Assembly (NCBI GenBank): GCA_902778535.1
Contig: CACYYG010000008.1
Coordinates: 106,035-170,034 of the forward strand
Source of the DNA: an uncultured Prevotellaceae bacterium
GTDB lineage: Bacteria > Bacteroidota > Bacteroidia > Bacteroidales > Bacteroidaceae
Length of the DNA stretch: 64,000 nt
Reading direction: 5' to 3'
In this document: positions 20,690 through 29,130 of the stretch, piece after piece
How positions within the stretch are numbered: position 1 is the stretch's first letter
Layout of the letters: each line of letters begins with the position of its first letter
Made by a program: the position numbers and the translations under genes
Notes under the pieces: model-generated
Databases searched by the model: none
What the model saw: the letters and a program-made list of their open reading frames with translations, nothing else
What the model was told of the DNA's origin: nothing

Positions 20690-21061
20690 ATGAAGAAACT
20701 GCTTATCATTACGGCTCTGCTGCTATCGGTTGTAGGAATGAAGGCTCAGAGCATTAGTCACATTGAGACAACAGAGAGCTGGTATTACATCTATGACCAA
20801 GACGGCAAGAAAATAAAGACTATCAGCACTAGTCAAGGCGAGCTGAAGGGTTATAGTGCTTCGTTCTATATCATCAAACAGGGCACGTCGTTTTATATTA
20901 CATACGATGTAAATGGTAAGCGGCTTTATACCTTTGCTGTGAGTTCTGTTGGTGAGATATTGGCCGTTTCTGGAGATACATTCACAAGCCGTATGGGCTC
21001 CTGGATTTATACCTGGAGCAAAGAGGGCAAAAAGATTAGTGTAAGAGCAGCAAGGTCATAA
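20690..21061 (+). CDS. small secreted hypothetical protein
   Basis: 123 residues from the ATG at 20690; a longer in-frame start at 20645 lies within the promoter. Signal peptide MKKLLIITALLLSVVGMKAQ, then a beta-rich domain with recurring units (WYYIYDQDGKKIKTIS, FYITYDVNGKRLYTF, WIYTWSKEGKKISV), as if three similar beta-hairpins were strung together. Such short exported proteins are frequent in Prevotella; function unknown. Its stop codon overlaps the end of an acetyltransferase fragment on the other strand. Confidence 0.75.
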   Translation: MKKLLIITALLLSVVGMKAQSISHIETTESWYYIYDQDGKKIKTISTSQGELKGYSASFYIIKQGTSFYITYDVNGKRLYTFAVSSVGEILAVSGDTFTSRMGSWIYTWSKEGKKISVRAARS

Positions 21062-21193
21062 TTCAATTTCGCTTGTTTGGAGTATTTCCTTCTGCAACAT
21101 GTCCAAAAAGCGTGCAGCATGTCCGCCATCCATCTGAACATGATGGAATTGGAACGATACAGGCAGCGTCGTTTTGCATAAACCTTTGGCCTC
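21056..21193 (-). pseudogene. C-terminal fragment of a chloramphenicol acetyltransferase-like gene
   Basis: The minus-strand frame ending at the TGA at 21056 reads TTLPVSFQFHHVQMDGGHAA and then RFLDMLQKEI. It contains HHxxxDG, the catalytic-histidine motif of the CAT family, in the correct position relative to the C-terminus. Only about 46 codons are in frame, with no start and no remainder of the roughly 210-residue protein. The 376-bp inverted-repeat element begins 53 bp further on. A decayed remnant, not a resistance gene. Confidence 0.6.
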
Positions 21194-21245
21194 CGATTGA
21201 GCTTTGCAGCGGAAAAAAGATGCTCTGCAGCGGGGAAAAAACTAC

Positions 21246-21621
21246 TTTCCGTCAATTCCGACAATTCCGACAGTTAAATTTGCGTAGTCGGAGGGATTGA
21301 TGGACCAAAATTATGTATAAATATACATTAAGTAATTGTAAAAAAATAACTTGGGACAATAGCCTATGATGATAGAATTTCAGACCCCACCCCTGCCCCT
21401 CCCCTTGAGGGGCGGGGAGTGCCTCACGGGGTCCCTTCCGCGAATGCCTCAAGGGGAGGGGCAGGGGTGGGGTCTGTATCTTAATCATACCAAGTTATAA
21501 TTTAATGATTACTAAATATACAATAATAATAACATAAAATATCTATATTTTTCTTTCTGAGTTGTTGATAGTGCCAATTTCCGCCTGTCGGAATTGTCGG
21601 AATTGTCGGAATTGACGGAAA
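21246..21621. mobile_element. MITE-like element with terminal inverted repeats
   Basis: The left end (21246-21273) begins TTTCCGTCAATTCCGACAAT; the right end (21595-21621) is its inverse, ending GTCGGAATTGACGGAAA. The termini are themselves built of iterated GTCGGAATT words. The interior is AT-rich except for a long GC-rich palindrome (21381-21476). There is no transposase and no obvious target duplication. It sits between the acetyltransferase fragment and the truncated CotH gene. Confidence 0.6.
21381..21476. repeat. GC-rich perfect palindrome, 30-bp arms
   Basis: Arm 21381-21410 begins CAGACCCCACCCCTGCCCC; arm 21447-21476 is its exact reverse complement, ending GGGGCAGGGGTGGGGTCTG; the loop is 36 nt. 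Similar in style, not in sequence, to the palindromes inside gcvT (28101) and alaS (40431). Confidence 0.85.
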
Positions 21622-21662
21622 ATCCACTATTAACAATTCGACCAGTAGGGCAGCGCTGTCAC

Positions 21663-23282
21663 TTATTCGACGATAATCTTGCGTTGCAGTGTTGCTCCCT
21701 GCTGGTTGCTGACAGCAATGATGTACATGCCGCGCCTGATGACGGGCGACACTACGGTTGTTGCTGCTGTCTGCCCCTGGGCAACGAACTGTCCGCTGGC
21801 GTTGTAGATACGGTAGGTACAGCCCTGCCCGAAGCCGACAAGACGGATGCCTTGGCCGTCGGCACAGATATGGCCCGAGAGGCTGGAGCGCATATCGGCA
21901 ATGCCGTCGGTAATGGCCTTATAGCCTGTCTTCTCGTCCATCCAGGCAAAACGGTCGGCAATGTATTGCTTCATAAACTCTACCTCTTTTTCGTAGCTGC
22001 CCAGAAGCTGGAAATTCTTCTGCACGTAGACGTTGAGTATGGGCCACCGCAGGAAATTATAGGCCTGCGACAGCTCCAGCTCCTGAGCCAGGCTGTCGAC
22101 GTATGCCAAGATGTTCTCGGGCGTGAAGCCTCTGTTGTTGCGTGCCTCGCTCCACAGCTCACAGATGCGCTGCTCCTGCGTGTTGACAATCTTTCCCACG
22201 AAGTTTTTCATGTCGCCGGCAGCAGAGCTGTTGGGGCACAGGCACAAATAGTTGTCAAGCTCGTTGATGGGGTAGGTGCGCAGGTCGTTTTCAAAGGCGA
22301 GGTCGAAGTCCCACACGGTGCAGCACTTGAACTTCTCGTCGGCTCCGCGGTCCTTGCTCATGTAAACACTCCAGTAGGTGTCGGTATTGCCGCTGAACTC
22401 ACCCACGAGGAAATGCTTCAGGAAGGCATCCACATCGAGTGCCGTAGGATAACCGTCCACAGGGTTGGCAGGGTCGGAGCCATAGACCTTCTCCTCCATG
22501 CTGTTGAAGGCGTTGCTGATGTATTCATACTGCTGGGGTGTGATTCCGTCCTCGTCGGGTTCTTGTATGGTCACGGGGATGCCATGTGTCGATGTGAAGA
22601 TGATATCGGGGTTTTCGCGGCTTTGCGAGGCGTCTATCTCTATCAGATAGCCTCCTGTCACTTTCGGCTCTTCGTTGTCCTTTGGGCTGATGCTCTTGAT
22701 GTCGATGCGGTCTTTCCCCACTTCAATCTTGTCGGCAAGCTGATAAGTGCCTTTCAGTTCGCCGTTGTACATCACATCGACCAGCCTTGCAGCGGGCGTA
22801 TAGTCCATGCCAATGCGTCGGCTGGCTTCAAAGGCCACCATGTTGCGCATGAGCGTCTTGTCGCTCAGGTTGTTCAGCAGCACCCAGTTCTTGGCATTGG
22901 CGGGCATACCCAGCAGATGGGTCTTGTGTGCCAGCTTCAGTCGGTAGGGCAGCTTTCTCCAGATTACACCGCCATAGGGCAGGTAGTTGCTCACATCCCA
23001 TGAACCGTTGCCGCGTCCGCGAATCTTCAGCGTGTCGGTATAGAAAGTGGTGCCGCCATCAGAGATGATGGCAATCCATCCGTCGAGGTATGTCTCGCGC
23101 GAAGTGACCTCGGCGTTGTCAACCGTATGGATGACCACCAGCGGCTGGCTCGTCATCTGGTAGAGTTGGCTGTCGTCGCCCTCGCCCTCAGTGCCATAGA
23201 ACGCCAGCTCGGCCACGTTGCAATGGCTGCCGTTGGGACCCACATAGCGCACATAGCGGAAGCCGCGGCTGCAAGGCAGCCT
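21663..23282 (-). pseudogene. CotH-family protein gene, 5' end missing
   Basis: The open frame holds about 540 codons. It starts in the middle of a discoidin-like (F5/8 type C) segment (RYVRYVGPNGSHCNVAEL), continues into a CotH kinase-like domain (RGRGNGSWDVSNYLPYGG, GTYQLADKIEVGKDRIDI, WDFDLAFENDL), and ends in an export-type tail (RRGMYIIAVSNQQGATLQRK). There is no signal peptide and no ATG; the frame begins directly after the TAG that ends the upstream gene, in the same phase. The original 5' part therefore appears deleted, joining it to the end of the 1,115-residue gene. Coupled translation from an internal GTG (near 23252) is possible but the product would not be exported normally. CotH kinases phosphorylate secreted proteins; substrates here are unknown. 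Confidence 0.75.
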
Positions 23283-26200
23283 CTACGGCCGACAGAACTT
23301 CTTATTGTCCTTTACATAGATGCCCCTTGGGAGTTCTCTTAAGGGGTTTTGCGTATCGTCGGTACAGGTGGCGATGAGGCGGCCCTGCAGGTCGTAGTAG
23401 TGGTGGGTTGAAGATTGAGGACGGAGGGTGGAAGGGGAGAAAATGGAGCTGAAGTCCTTGTCGTCAGGGAAGGCATCGGCATCTTCCACCATCAGCTCGC
23501 CGTCGCGGATGGATACTTTCAGCACCGTGGTGCTCAGCTTGATGTCCTTTGTCAGGACCTTGCCTTTGTCGAAGGCGGTAACAGTGAGCTTGTTGTTGCC
23601 TTTTATCAGATTGAGCAGATAGATGACCGTGGAGTCGCCCTGCTCCTGGATGGCTTCCATTCCCGTGCCATTGATGAAGAACTTCAGTGTGTTCACCACA
23701 GAGTGGTTCTCTTCAGCAGTGAAGGTGGCTGTGGAGCCTGAGGTTTCAATACTGGTACGGACTGTGAAGACAGGTTTGCCGTAGTGGGTATAGATGCCTG
23801 ACAGCGTACATTCCTTCTTGCCGGCAAAGTTGCTCAGCAGCATGTAGCGTGTGCTGTCGGGGTCGCAGACCAAGGCTCCGTTCCAGCCTTCGGGCGTGAC
23901 AAGTTGCATGCCTTCGGCAAAGAGTGTCTTTGTGGCATCGGCTGTGGTGTTGCTGTAGTAGGCCATCGCCCGCCTGTCGACTATGTCATTCTGTTTGTGG
24001 GAACGTTTGGTGTCGTTGTAGAGTGCATAGAGCTTGGCGGTCATCACCGAGTTGTTGTTGGCGCGTTCACCGAATGCCATTTCCTTGAAGTAGTTGGTGT
24101 CGCTGAAGGTCGTGATGCCCAGGGTGTTGTCGATGTTCATCCACGGCCCATTCCAAGTGGTGAAGGCCGTTCCGTCAAGTTTCTTGTTGCCGTCGGGCGT
24201 ATAGAGTGTTCGCTGCGTCTTTGTCAGTTCGTCGACGCTGATGGCCATCAGTCCGCCTTTTTCCTTGTTGATAGTGACGTTCTGTTTGGCACGCACATAG
24301 TCGAGATAGATGACGGCATTGCCCGGCGTAGAATAGATGGCGAAGCGGTGGTTCAGCGCAGCGTCGTTGGTATTGAGCTCGCCGTTCATCACGTAGCTGT
24401 TGCCGCGCAGGTCGTAGATGCCGCTGACAACGGGTGTGGCGTTGGTTCCCTTGCCCTGCACCTCATACCATCCGAGGAAGTTGCCGGTGTTGTTGGCGCG
24501 ATAGGGTACGATAAGGTTAGAACTGTGAGCTGTGAGCGATGGCAACTGTGAGGCAGTGTGTGGCGCGATGTAGCCTGTGTAGCTCTTCAGACCGTTGCTC
24601 CAGGAGAAGCAGGTGAAGCGGCTGTCGGTAGAGGCACGTACAATGTTTTGCGTTTTGAAGACCTTCGCTTGCTGGTATTGGCTGTTGAAGTCTGCCCAGG
24701 TGGTGGGCGTCAGGTCGGCTGTCGAGAGCATGTCGTGCATCAGCCACGTCATCATCACGCGGTGGGCTTCTACGCCCATGCGGCGTGCTCCTACGTCGGC
24801 GCGCAGCAGCCACGAGCCGTCGGCCGTGGTGCTCTGGCGTGCTTTGATCATCTTGTAGGCCAGGTTCTCGAGCATCAGCGCGTGCGGGTCGCGAAGGAAG
24901 CAGGCGTTGGTAGAGTAGGAGGTAATCTGGTCGTAGAGGAACAGACTCCAGTCGTTGCCGTTGGGCATGGCCAGCTCGCCGTCGGCCAGCGCCAGCCAGT
25001 AGAGCACCTCCTGCATCACCTTGTCGTTGTTGTGCATCAGGGCGTTGGTCTTCCATTTCTCCGTGCCGTAAAGTCCCTGCTGGAAAAGCTTCAGGGCCAG
25101 TGCTGCCTCGCCCAGTTCCTGTATGACCACGTTCTGATAGCTGGTGTGGAAGTAGTTGTGGTTCTGCAGCGTATAGTCATCGTAGAGGTTGCGGCCCTTA
25201 TAGAGGTCTCTCACCCGCTTCTGGTTGTAGTCGGGGTCGATGACGGTGTTGTCCTGTGCATCGTCCTTGTGCGAGTAGCAGTTGATGGCGAACTCACGCA
25301 GGCGCTCAAACCATCGAGGTGCCAGCGCATCGTCGGGGAAGAGACCGAGCGTGGCGGCCAGAATGTCGGCCTCCCAACCGTTTTCCTCGGCCTTGGTGTC
25401 GCCGGCATAGCCGGTGGGGATGCCGCGGCCCAGTTCATAGTTGCACTCAGCCTTCAGCAACTGGTAGATGTAGTTTTTCTGCGCGTCGGTGAGCTTGTCC
25501 CACTGGAAGAAGGCACTGTAGGCCACGCTCATGGCCCATAGTGAACTCTCCCACACATAGTCGCTGGTAGAGGTGGAGCCCCAGTAGTTGCCGCCGGAGC
25601 ACACCTTCAGCTTGTTGGCCTTGTGTGTGCTGTAGGCAAAGATGAGGCTCTTCATGGCCATCTGCTCCAGGTCGTCCCAGCTGACGCCGTCGGGCAGCGT
25701 CACTTTGCCTTTGCCATATTTCACGAGGAAGGCGCAGACCATCGACAGGTCGGCATTGGGCCGTACGCCGCGCTCGTCGTTGGCCATCGTGTTTTCACCA
25801 CGGAAGCAGCCGCACGCCTCGTCGATGCTGTTGGGCCACTGACAGTCCTGGAAGTCGTTCTTCATGTAGGTGGCGAAGTCGGCCAGCATCTGCAGCAGGT
25901 CGCCCTTCATGTCGTTCTCGCCGACGAAATCGGCAAGCGCTGTTTCGTTAGAGGGGATGTCAGGGTCGTCGGGGACGGTGTAGTCGTCGCTAAGCAGGAA
26001 GAGGCGCACGTTGTCAAACATGACGCATGAGCCGCCCGACTGCCAGACGACATCGATGGTGATGGTGGCATTGCCATCAGCCTTCTGTTCGAAATAGAGT
26101 GTCTCGTCATTCCATTTCATCGAGGTGAAGCACCCTTGTGTGCCTTGTGTAAACGACAGTGCCTTACCGTCGTTGCTTGCTGTCAGCTCAAACCGCGAAG

Positions 26201-26630
26201 TGGCCTGGTTGGCGTAGGCTGAGCGCACGCCGACTTGCAGCATATATTTGCCCTTGGGCAGCGACTTGACGGTCTGGCGTAGGGAAGTAATGCCGGTGTT
26301 CCATCCCATGCGCAGATAGTAGGCCTGCTTTCCGTCGGCCAGGGTGGTCACCTTTCCGAAGTTGTTGTCGGTGTAGCAGTCGGCCGTGACGATGAGGCTC
26401 ACGGCATTGGCATCGTTAGTTACTGTCCACCCTGAGGGCGCTGTCACTGTGTAGCCGCGCAGTCCGTCGGCTTGGTTGTTTACCGGCGACAGTGCCGATA
26501 TGTCGTCGGCTTCAAACGAGGCGTTGGTCACAAATTGGGCTGTCACGTCGGTGAGCCCGTCGTCAGCCTTGGCACTTACCACTGCCATCATGGCGGCAAG
26601 GGTCGCCATCATTATCATGCTCTTTTTCAT
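23283..26630 (-). CDS. very large secreted protein, possible polysaccharide-degrading enzyme
   Basis: 1,115 residues from the ATG at 26630, which opens a signal peptide (MKKSMIMMATLAAMMAVVSA) and lies 21 bp from a -7 box; the in-frame ATG at 26681 would be inside the promoter. Residues about 25-210 look like a carbohydrate-binding beta-sandwich. The middle (about 250-650) is helix-rich with aromatic and acidic residues (CSGGNYWGSTSTSDYVWESS, NHNYFHTSYQNVVIQELGEA), reminiscent of the alpha-toroid of polysaccharide lyases. The C-terminal part is beta-rich. I cannot assign a family, and the lyase idea rests on fold resemblance only. The end GIYVKDNKKFCRP departs from the usual GKKFxxK finish, consistent with a junction to the damaged CotH gene. 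Confidence 0.8.
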   Translation of the reverse strand: MKKSMIMMATLAAMMAVVSAKADDGLTDVTAQFVTNASFEADDISALSPVNNQADGLRGYTVTAPSGWTVTNDANAVSLIVTADCYTDNNFGKVTTLADGKQAYYLRMGWNTGITSLRQTVKSLPKGKYMLQVGVRSAYANQATSRFELTASNDGKALSFTQGTQGCFTSMKWNDETLYFEQKADGNATITIDVVWQSGGSCVMFDNVRLFLLSDDYTVPDDPDIPSNETALADFVGENDMKGDLLQMLADFATYMKNDFQDCQWPNSIDEACGCFRGENTMANDERGVRPNADLSMVCAFLVKYGKGKVTLPDGVSWDDLEQMAMKSLIFAYSTHKANKLKVCSGGNYWGSTSTSDYVWESSLWAMSVAYSAFFQWDKLTDAQKNYIYQLLKAECNYELGRGIPTGYAGDTKAEENGWEADILAATLGLFPDDALAPRWFERLREFAINCYSHKDDAQDNTVIDPDYNQKRVRDLYKGRNLYDDYTLQNHNYFHTSYQNVVIQELGEAALALKLFQQGLYGTEKWKTNALMHNNDKVMQEVLYWLALADGELAMPNGNDWSLFLYDQITSYSTNACFLRDPHALMLENLAYKMIKARQSTTADGSWLLRADVGARRMGVEAHRVMMTWLMHDMLSTADLTPTTWADFNSQYQQAKVFKTQNIVRASTDSRFTCFSWSNGLKSYTGYIAPHTASQLPSLTAHSSNLIVPYRANNTGNFLGWYEVQGKGTNATPVVSGIYDLRGNSYVMNGELNTNDAALNHRFAIYSTPGNAVIYLDYVRAKQNVTINKEKGGLMAISVDELTKTQRTLYTPDGNKKLDGTAFTTWNGPWMNIDNTLGITTFSDTNYFKEMAFGERANNNSVMTAKLYALYNDTKRSHKQNDIVDRRAMAYYSNTTADATKTLFAEGMQLVTPEGWNGALVCDPDSTRYMLLSNFAGKKECTLSGIYTHYGKPVFTVRTSIETSGSTATFTAEENHSVVNTLKFFINGTGMEAIQEQGDSTVIYLLNLIKGNNKLTVTAFDKGKVLTKDIKLSTTVLKVSIRDGELMVEDADAFPDDKDFSSIFSPSTLRPQSSTHHYYDLQGRLIATCTDDTQNPLRELPRGIYVKDNKKFCRP

Positions 26631-26651
26631 AGTCTTATCTATAATTTTGTG

Positions 26652-26659
26652 CAAATTTA
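26652..26659 (-). promoter_or_regulatory. -7 promoter box of the large secreted-protein gene
   Basis: TAAATTTG on the minus strand, 21 bp upstream of the start at 26630. Confidence 0.7.
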
Positions 26660-26690
26660 AGAAGTTTTTCCGGTTTCCCAAAACCTTTTT

Positions 26691-26757
26691 AAAAAAACTA
26701 TCGATAGATTTTTTAAAAAACCATTGACTTTTGAAAAAAACTATCGATAGATTTTTT
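26691..26757. repeat. paired A/T-tract palindromes around CCATTGACTTTTG
   Basis: Two identical 24-bp near-palindromes centred on CTATCGATAG and framed by A and T runs (26691-26714 and 26734-26757), separated by a spacer with CCATTGACTTTTG. The same spacer occurs at 54061-54073 between a different pair of palindromes. It lies between divergent genes, upstream of the lipoate-ligase promoter. Confidence 0.8.
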
Positions 26758-26782
26758 CGTGTACATCTTTTTCGTAAATCCT

Positions 26783-26813
26783 TTGGTGGTTACATATTTT
26801 ATTCATAAATTTG
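26783..26813 (+). promoter_or_regulatory. promoter of the glycine cleavage operon
   Basis: TTG (26783-26785), 20 bp, TAAATTTG (26806-26813). The likely first codon ATG at 26822 is only 8 bp past the -7 box, so the mRNA may be leaderless or nearly so. Confidence 0.75.
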
Positions 26814-26821
26814 CAGACAGA

Positions 26822-27568
26822 ATGAAGTACGTCGCCCTGCCGGTTAGTTCGCACACCGTCTGCCAGTCCTCAACGGGACTGACAAACGGTGTGCGACGTC
26901 TTTCGTTCTACCTGGCTATGGAAGAATATGTGGCGCGCTATATTGACGAACCCGACTGTTTCTTCCTGTGGCAGGTGAGACCCACCGTCATCTTCGGCCG
27001 CAATCAGGTGATGCAGAACGAGGTGAACATCGACTACTGCCGCGAGCAAGGCATCGAGATGTACCGCAGAAAGAGCGGCGGCGGCTGTGTCTACGCCGAT
27101 GAGGGCAATATCATGCTGAGCTTTGTCACGCATAGCGAGGACGTGCCCTACACGTTTAACCGCTTCATCGGTATGCTGTTGCTGGTGTTACGACGCTTAG
27201 GTCTCGAGGCCGTGGGAACGGAGCATAACGATGTGCTGATAGATGGCCATAAGGTGAGCGGCACCGCGTTCTACCATCTGCCCGGGCGCAGCATCGTGCA
27301 CTCCACGCTGCTCTACGACACGAATATGCAGCACATGCTCAGCGCCATTACACCGCCGGCAGAAAAGCTGCAGGCCAAGGGCATCGAGAGCGTGCGCCAG
27401 CGCATCACGTTCCTGAAGGACTATATCAGCATGGGCATTGACGAACTGAAGGCTTTCATCCGCCAGACGCTCTGCAACGGTGAGTTGCTGCTCACGGAGA
27501 CCGATGTCAGCGCCATCGAACGGCTGGAGCAGGATTATCTTCGCAGTGAATTTATACAGAAAATGTAA
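26822..27568 (+). CDS. lplA: lipoate-protein ligase family protein
   Basis: 248 residues from MKYVALPVSS; the longer in-frame ATG at 26759 is upstream of the promoter. Family motifs: FGRNQVMQNEVN, YRRKSGGGCVYADEGNIMLS (lipoyl-AMP binding loop) and NDVLIDGHKVSGTAFYH with the catalytic-region lysine. These enzymes attach lipoate to a lysine of acceptor domains such as GcvH. It is the first gene of an operon with gcvT, gcvH, gcvPA, gcvPB and a dihydrolipoamide dehydrogenase, which strongly suggests that its acceptor is the GcvH encoded two genes downstream. It could be a ligase or an amidotransferase; the C-terminal accessory domain of long LplA proteins is absent. Confidence 0.9.
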   Translation: MKYVALPVSSHTVCQSSTGLTNGVRRLSFYLAMEEYVARYIDEPDCFFLWQVRPTVIFGRNQVMQNEVNIDYCREQGIEMYRRKSGGGCVYADEGNIMLSFVTHSEDVPYTFNRFIGMLLLVLRRLGLEAVGTEHNDVLIDGHKVSGTAFYHLPGRSIVHSTLLYDTNMQHMLSAITPPAEKLQAKGIESVRQRITFLKDYISMGIDELKAFIRQTLCNGELLLTETDVSAIERLEQDYLRSEFIQKM

Positions 27569-27588
27569 CCTTAAATAGTAAATCGTAA

Positions 27589-28737
27589 ATGAAAAAGACC
27601 TGTCTTTATGACAAACATGTGGCCTTGGGCGCGCTGATGTCGCCCTTTGCAGGCTTTGACATGCCTATTCAGTACACCAACATCACCGACGAGCACCAGG
27701 CAGTGCGCACGGCCTGCGGTGTCTTCGACGTCTCGCACATGGGCGAGGTTACTGTCCGTGGCAAGGACGCAGAGCGCTACGTGCAGCACATCTTCACCAA
27801 TGACGTGAAGAATGCTCCCAAGGGAAAAATCTACTATGGCATGATGTGCTATGAAGACGGCGGCACCGTCGACGACCTGCTCGTCTACAAGATGGATGAG
27901 GGCGACTTCTTCCTCGTTATCAATGCTGCTAACATCGACAAGGACTGGGCTTGGATGCAAGAGCAGGCCAAGGGCTTCGACATTGACCTGCAGAACCGCA
28001 GCGACGACTACGGCCAGATAGCCGTGCAGGGTCCGCAGGCCGAACAAGTTGTTGAGGAAGTGCTGGGCCTTGAGTGCAAAGAGCTTGTGTTCTACACAGC
28101 AGCCCCCCTGTCGTCCCCCGAGGGGGACACAAATGTCTGCATCCAAGGTAATGAAGCCCCCTCGGGGGCCGTAGGGGGGGCTACTCCTTTCATCATCTCA
28201 CGCACTGGCTATACTGGTGAGGACGGCTTTGAAATCTACGCCACGCCCGAATACATCAATGAGTGCTGGGACAAACTGCTGGCCAGCGGACGTTGCAAGC
28301 CCTGTGGCCTGGGCTGCCGCGACACGCTGCGCTTCGAGGTGGGCCTGCCGCTCTACGGCGACGAGCTCAGTCAGGACATCACGCCCATCATGGCTGGTCT
28401 TGGCATGTTCGTGAAGTTCGACAAGGATGAATTCGTAGGCAAGGAAGCCCTGCTGAAGCAGAAGACAGAGGGCGCCAGCAAGAGAATCGTCGGCATAGAA
28501 CTGCACGACAAGGCCATTCCCCGTCACGGCTACACCGTGCTCAGTGCTGAGGGCGAACCTATCGGCGAAGTGACTACGGGCTACCACACCATCTCGTCGG
28601 ACAAGAGTGTCTGTATGGCGCTCGTTGACGCAACCTATGCAAAGTTAGGCACAGAGGTGCAGGTGCAGATTCGCAAAAAGGTGTTCCCCGGCACTGTGGT
28701 GAAGAAACAATTTTATAGTAAGAATTACAAAAAATAA
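27589..28737 (+). CDS. gcvT: glycine cleavage T protein (aminomethyltransferase)
   Basis: 382 residues. Transfers the methylene group from aminomethyl-GcvH to tetrahydrofolate, releasing ammonia. Family landmarks: FAGFDMPIQY, VFDVSHMGEV, YGMMCYEDGGTVDDLLVY, SRTGYTGEDGFEIY and LRFEVGLPLYGDEL. The protein is about 25 residues longer than I expect because a GC-rich palindromic element (28101-28182) is inserted in frame at residues about 172-198, adding [19 protein letters not shown] and then PSGAVGGA. The insert falls in a variable loop just before the conserved RTGYTGE motif, and the frame is intact on both sides, so the enzyme is probably functional. Confidence 0.96.
   Translation: MKKTCLYDKHVALGALMSPFAGFDMPIQYTNITDEHQAVRTACGVFDVSHMGEVTVRGKDAERYVQHIFTNDVKNAPKGKIYYGMMCYEDGGTVDDLLVYKMDEGDFFLVINAANIDKDWAWMQEQAKGFDIDLQNRSDDYGQIAVQGPQAEQVVEEVLGLECKELVFYTAAPLSSPEGDTNVCIQGNEAPSGAVGGATPFIISRTGYTGEDGFEIYATPEYINECWDKLLASGRCKPCGLGCRDTLRFEVGLPLYGDELSQDITPIMAGLGMFVKFDKDEFVGKEALLKQKTEGASKRIVGIELHDKAIPRHGYTVLSAEGEPIGEVTTGYHTISSDKSVCMALVDATYAKLGTEVQVQIRKKVFPGTVVKKQFYSKNYKK
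28101..28182 (+). mobile_element. palindromic element inserted in frame in gcvT (82 bp)
   Basis: Begins AGCCCCCC and ends GGGGGGGCT (terminal inverted repeats); inner palindromes CCCCCGAGGGGG and CCCCCTCGGGGG. Apart from a middle stretch of 10-13 bp it is almost identical to the element in alaS (40431-40509, reverse complement there), differing by one indel of exactly 3 bp. Both are read in the same frame relative to the element. Confidence 0.93.
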
Positions 28738-28748
28738 TAACAAGAATT

Positions 28749-29129
28749 ATGGCAAAAGTAATTGAAGGACTCTATTACAGCGAGTCACACGAATTTGTGA
28801 AGGTAGAGGGCGATGTCGCCTATATCGGTATCACCGACTATGCTCAGCACGCTCTGGGCAACGTGGTCTATGTTGACCTGCCCGAAGTGGACGACGAAGT
28901 AACGGCTGGCGAAGAGTTTGGCGCCGTTGAGAGTGTCAAGGCTGCCAGCGACATCATCGCTCCCGTCAGCGGCACTATCGTTGAGGTGAACGAAGCACTT
29001 GACGATCAGCCCGAATTGCTCAATCAGGATGCCTACGAGAACTGGATTATCAAGGTGGAGCTCAGTGACAAGAGCGAGCTTGACGCCCTCATGGACGCCA
29101 AGGCCTACGAGGAATTTTGCGCAAAATAA
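28749..29129 (+). CDS. gcvH: glycine cleavage H protein
   Basis: 126 residues. Lipoyl carrier of the glycine cleavage complex. The lipoylated lysine lies in GAVESVKAASDIIAPVSG, a good match to the family's ESVKA motif. It sits 11 bp after gcvT and 1 bp before gcvPA, in the same operon as a lipoate ligase. Length and ends are typical. Confidence 0.97.
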   Translation: MAKVIEGLYYSESHEFVKVEGDVAYIGITDYAQHALGNVVYVDLPEVDDEVTAGEEFGAVESVKAASDIIAPVSGTIVEVNEALDDQPELLNQDAYENWIIKVELSDKSELDALMDAKAYEEFCAK

Positions 29130-29130
29130 C

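Noticed and set aside
21594-23003. A 469-codon plus-strand frame opposite the CotH gene
   Set aside because: Antisense shadow of a GC-rich gene; composition is valine/histidine/leucine-heavy with no domain and it starts inside the MITE-like element end.
26630-26822. Glycine riboswitch before the glycine cleavage operon
   Set aside because: The promoter lies only 8 bp before the first start codon, so there is no room for a leader RNA, and no riboswitch-like core is visible.
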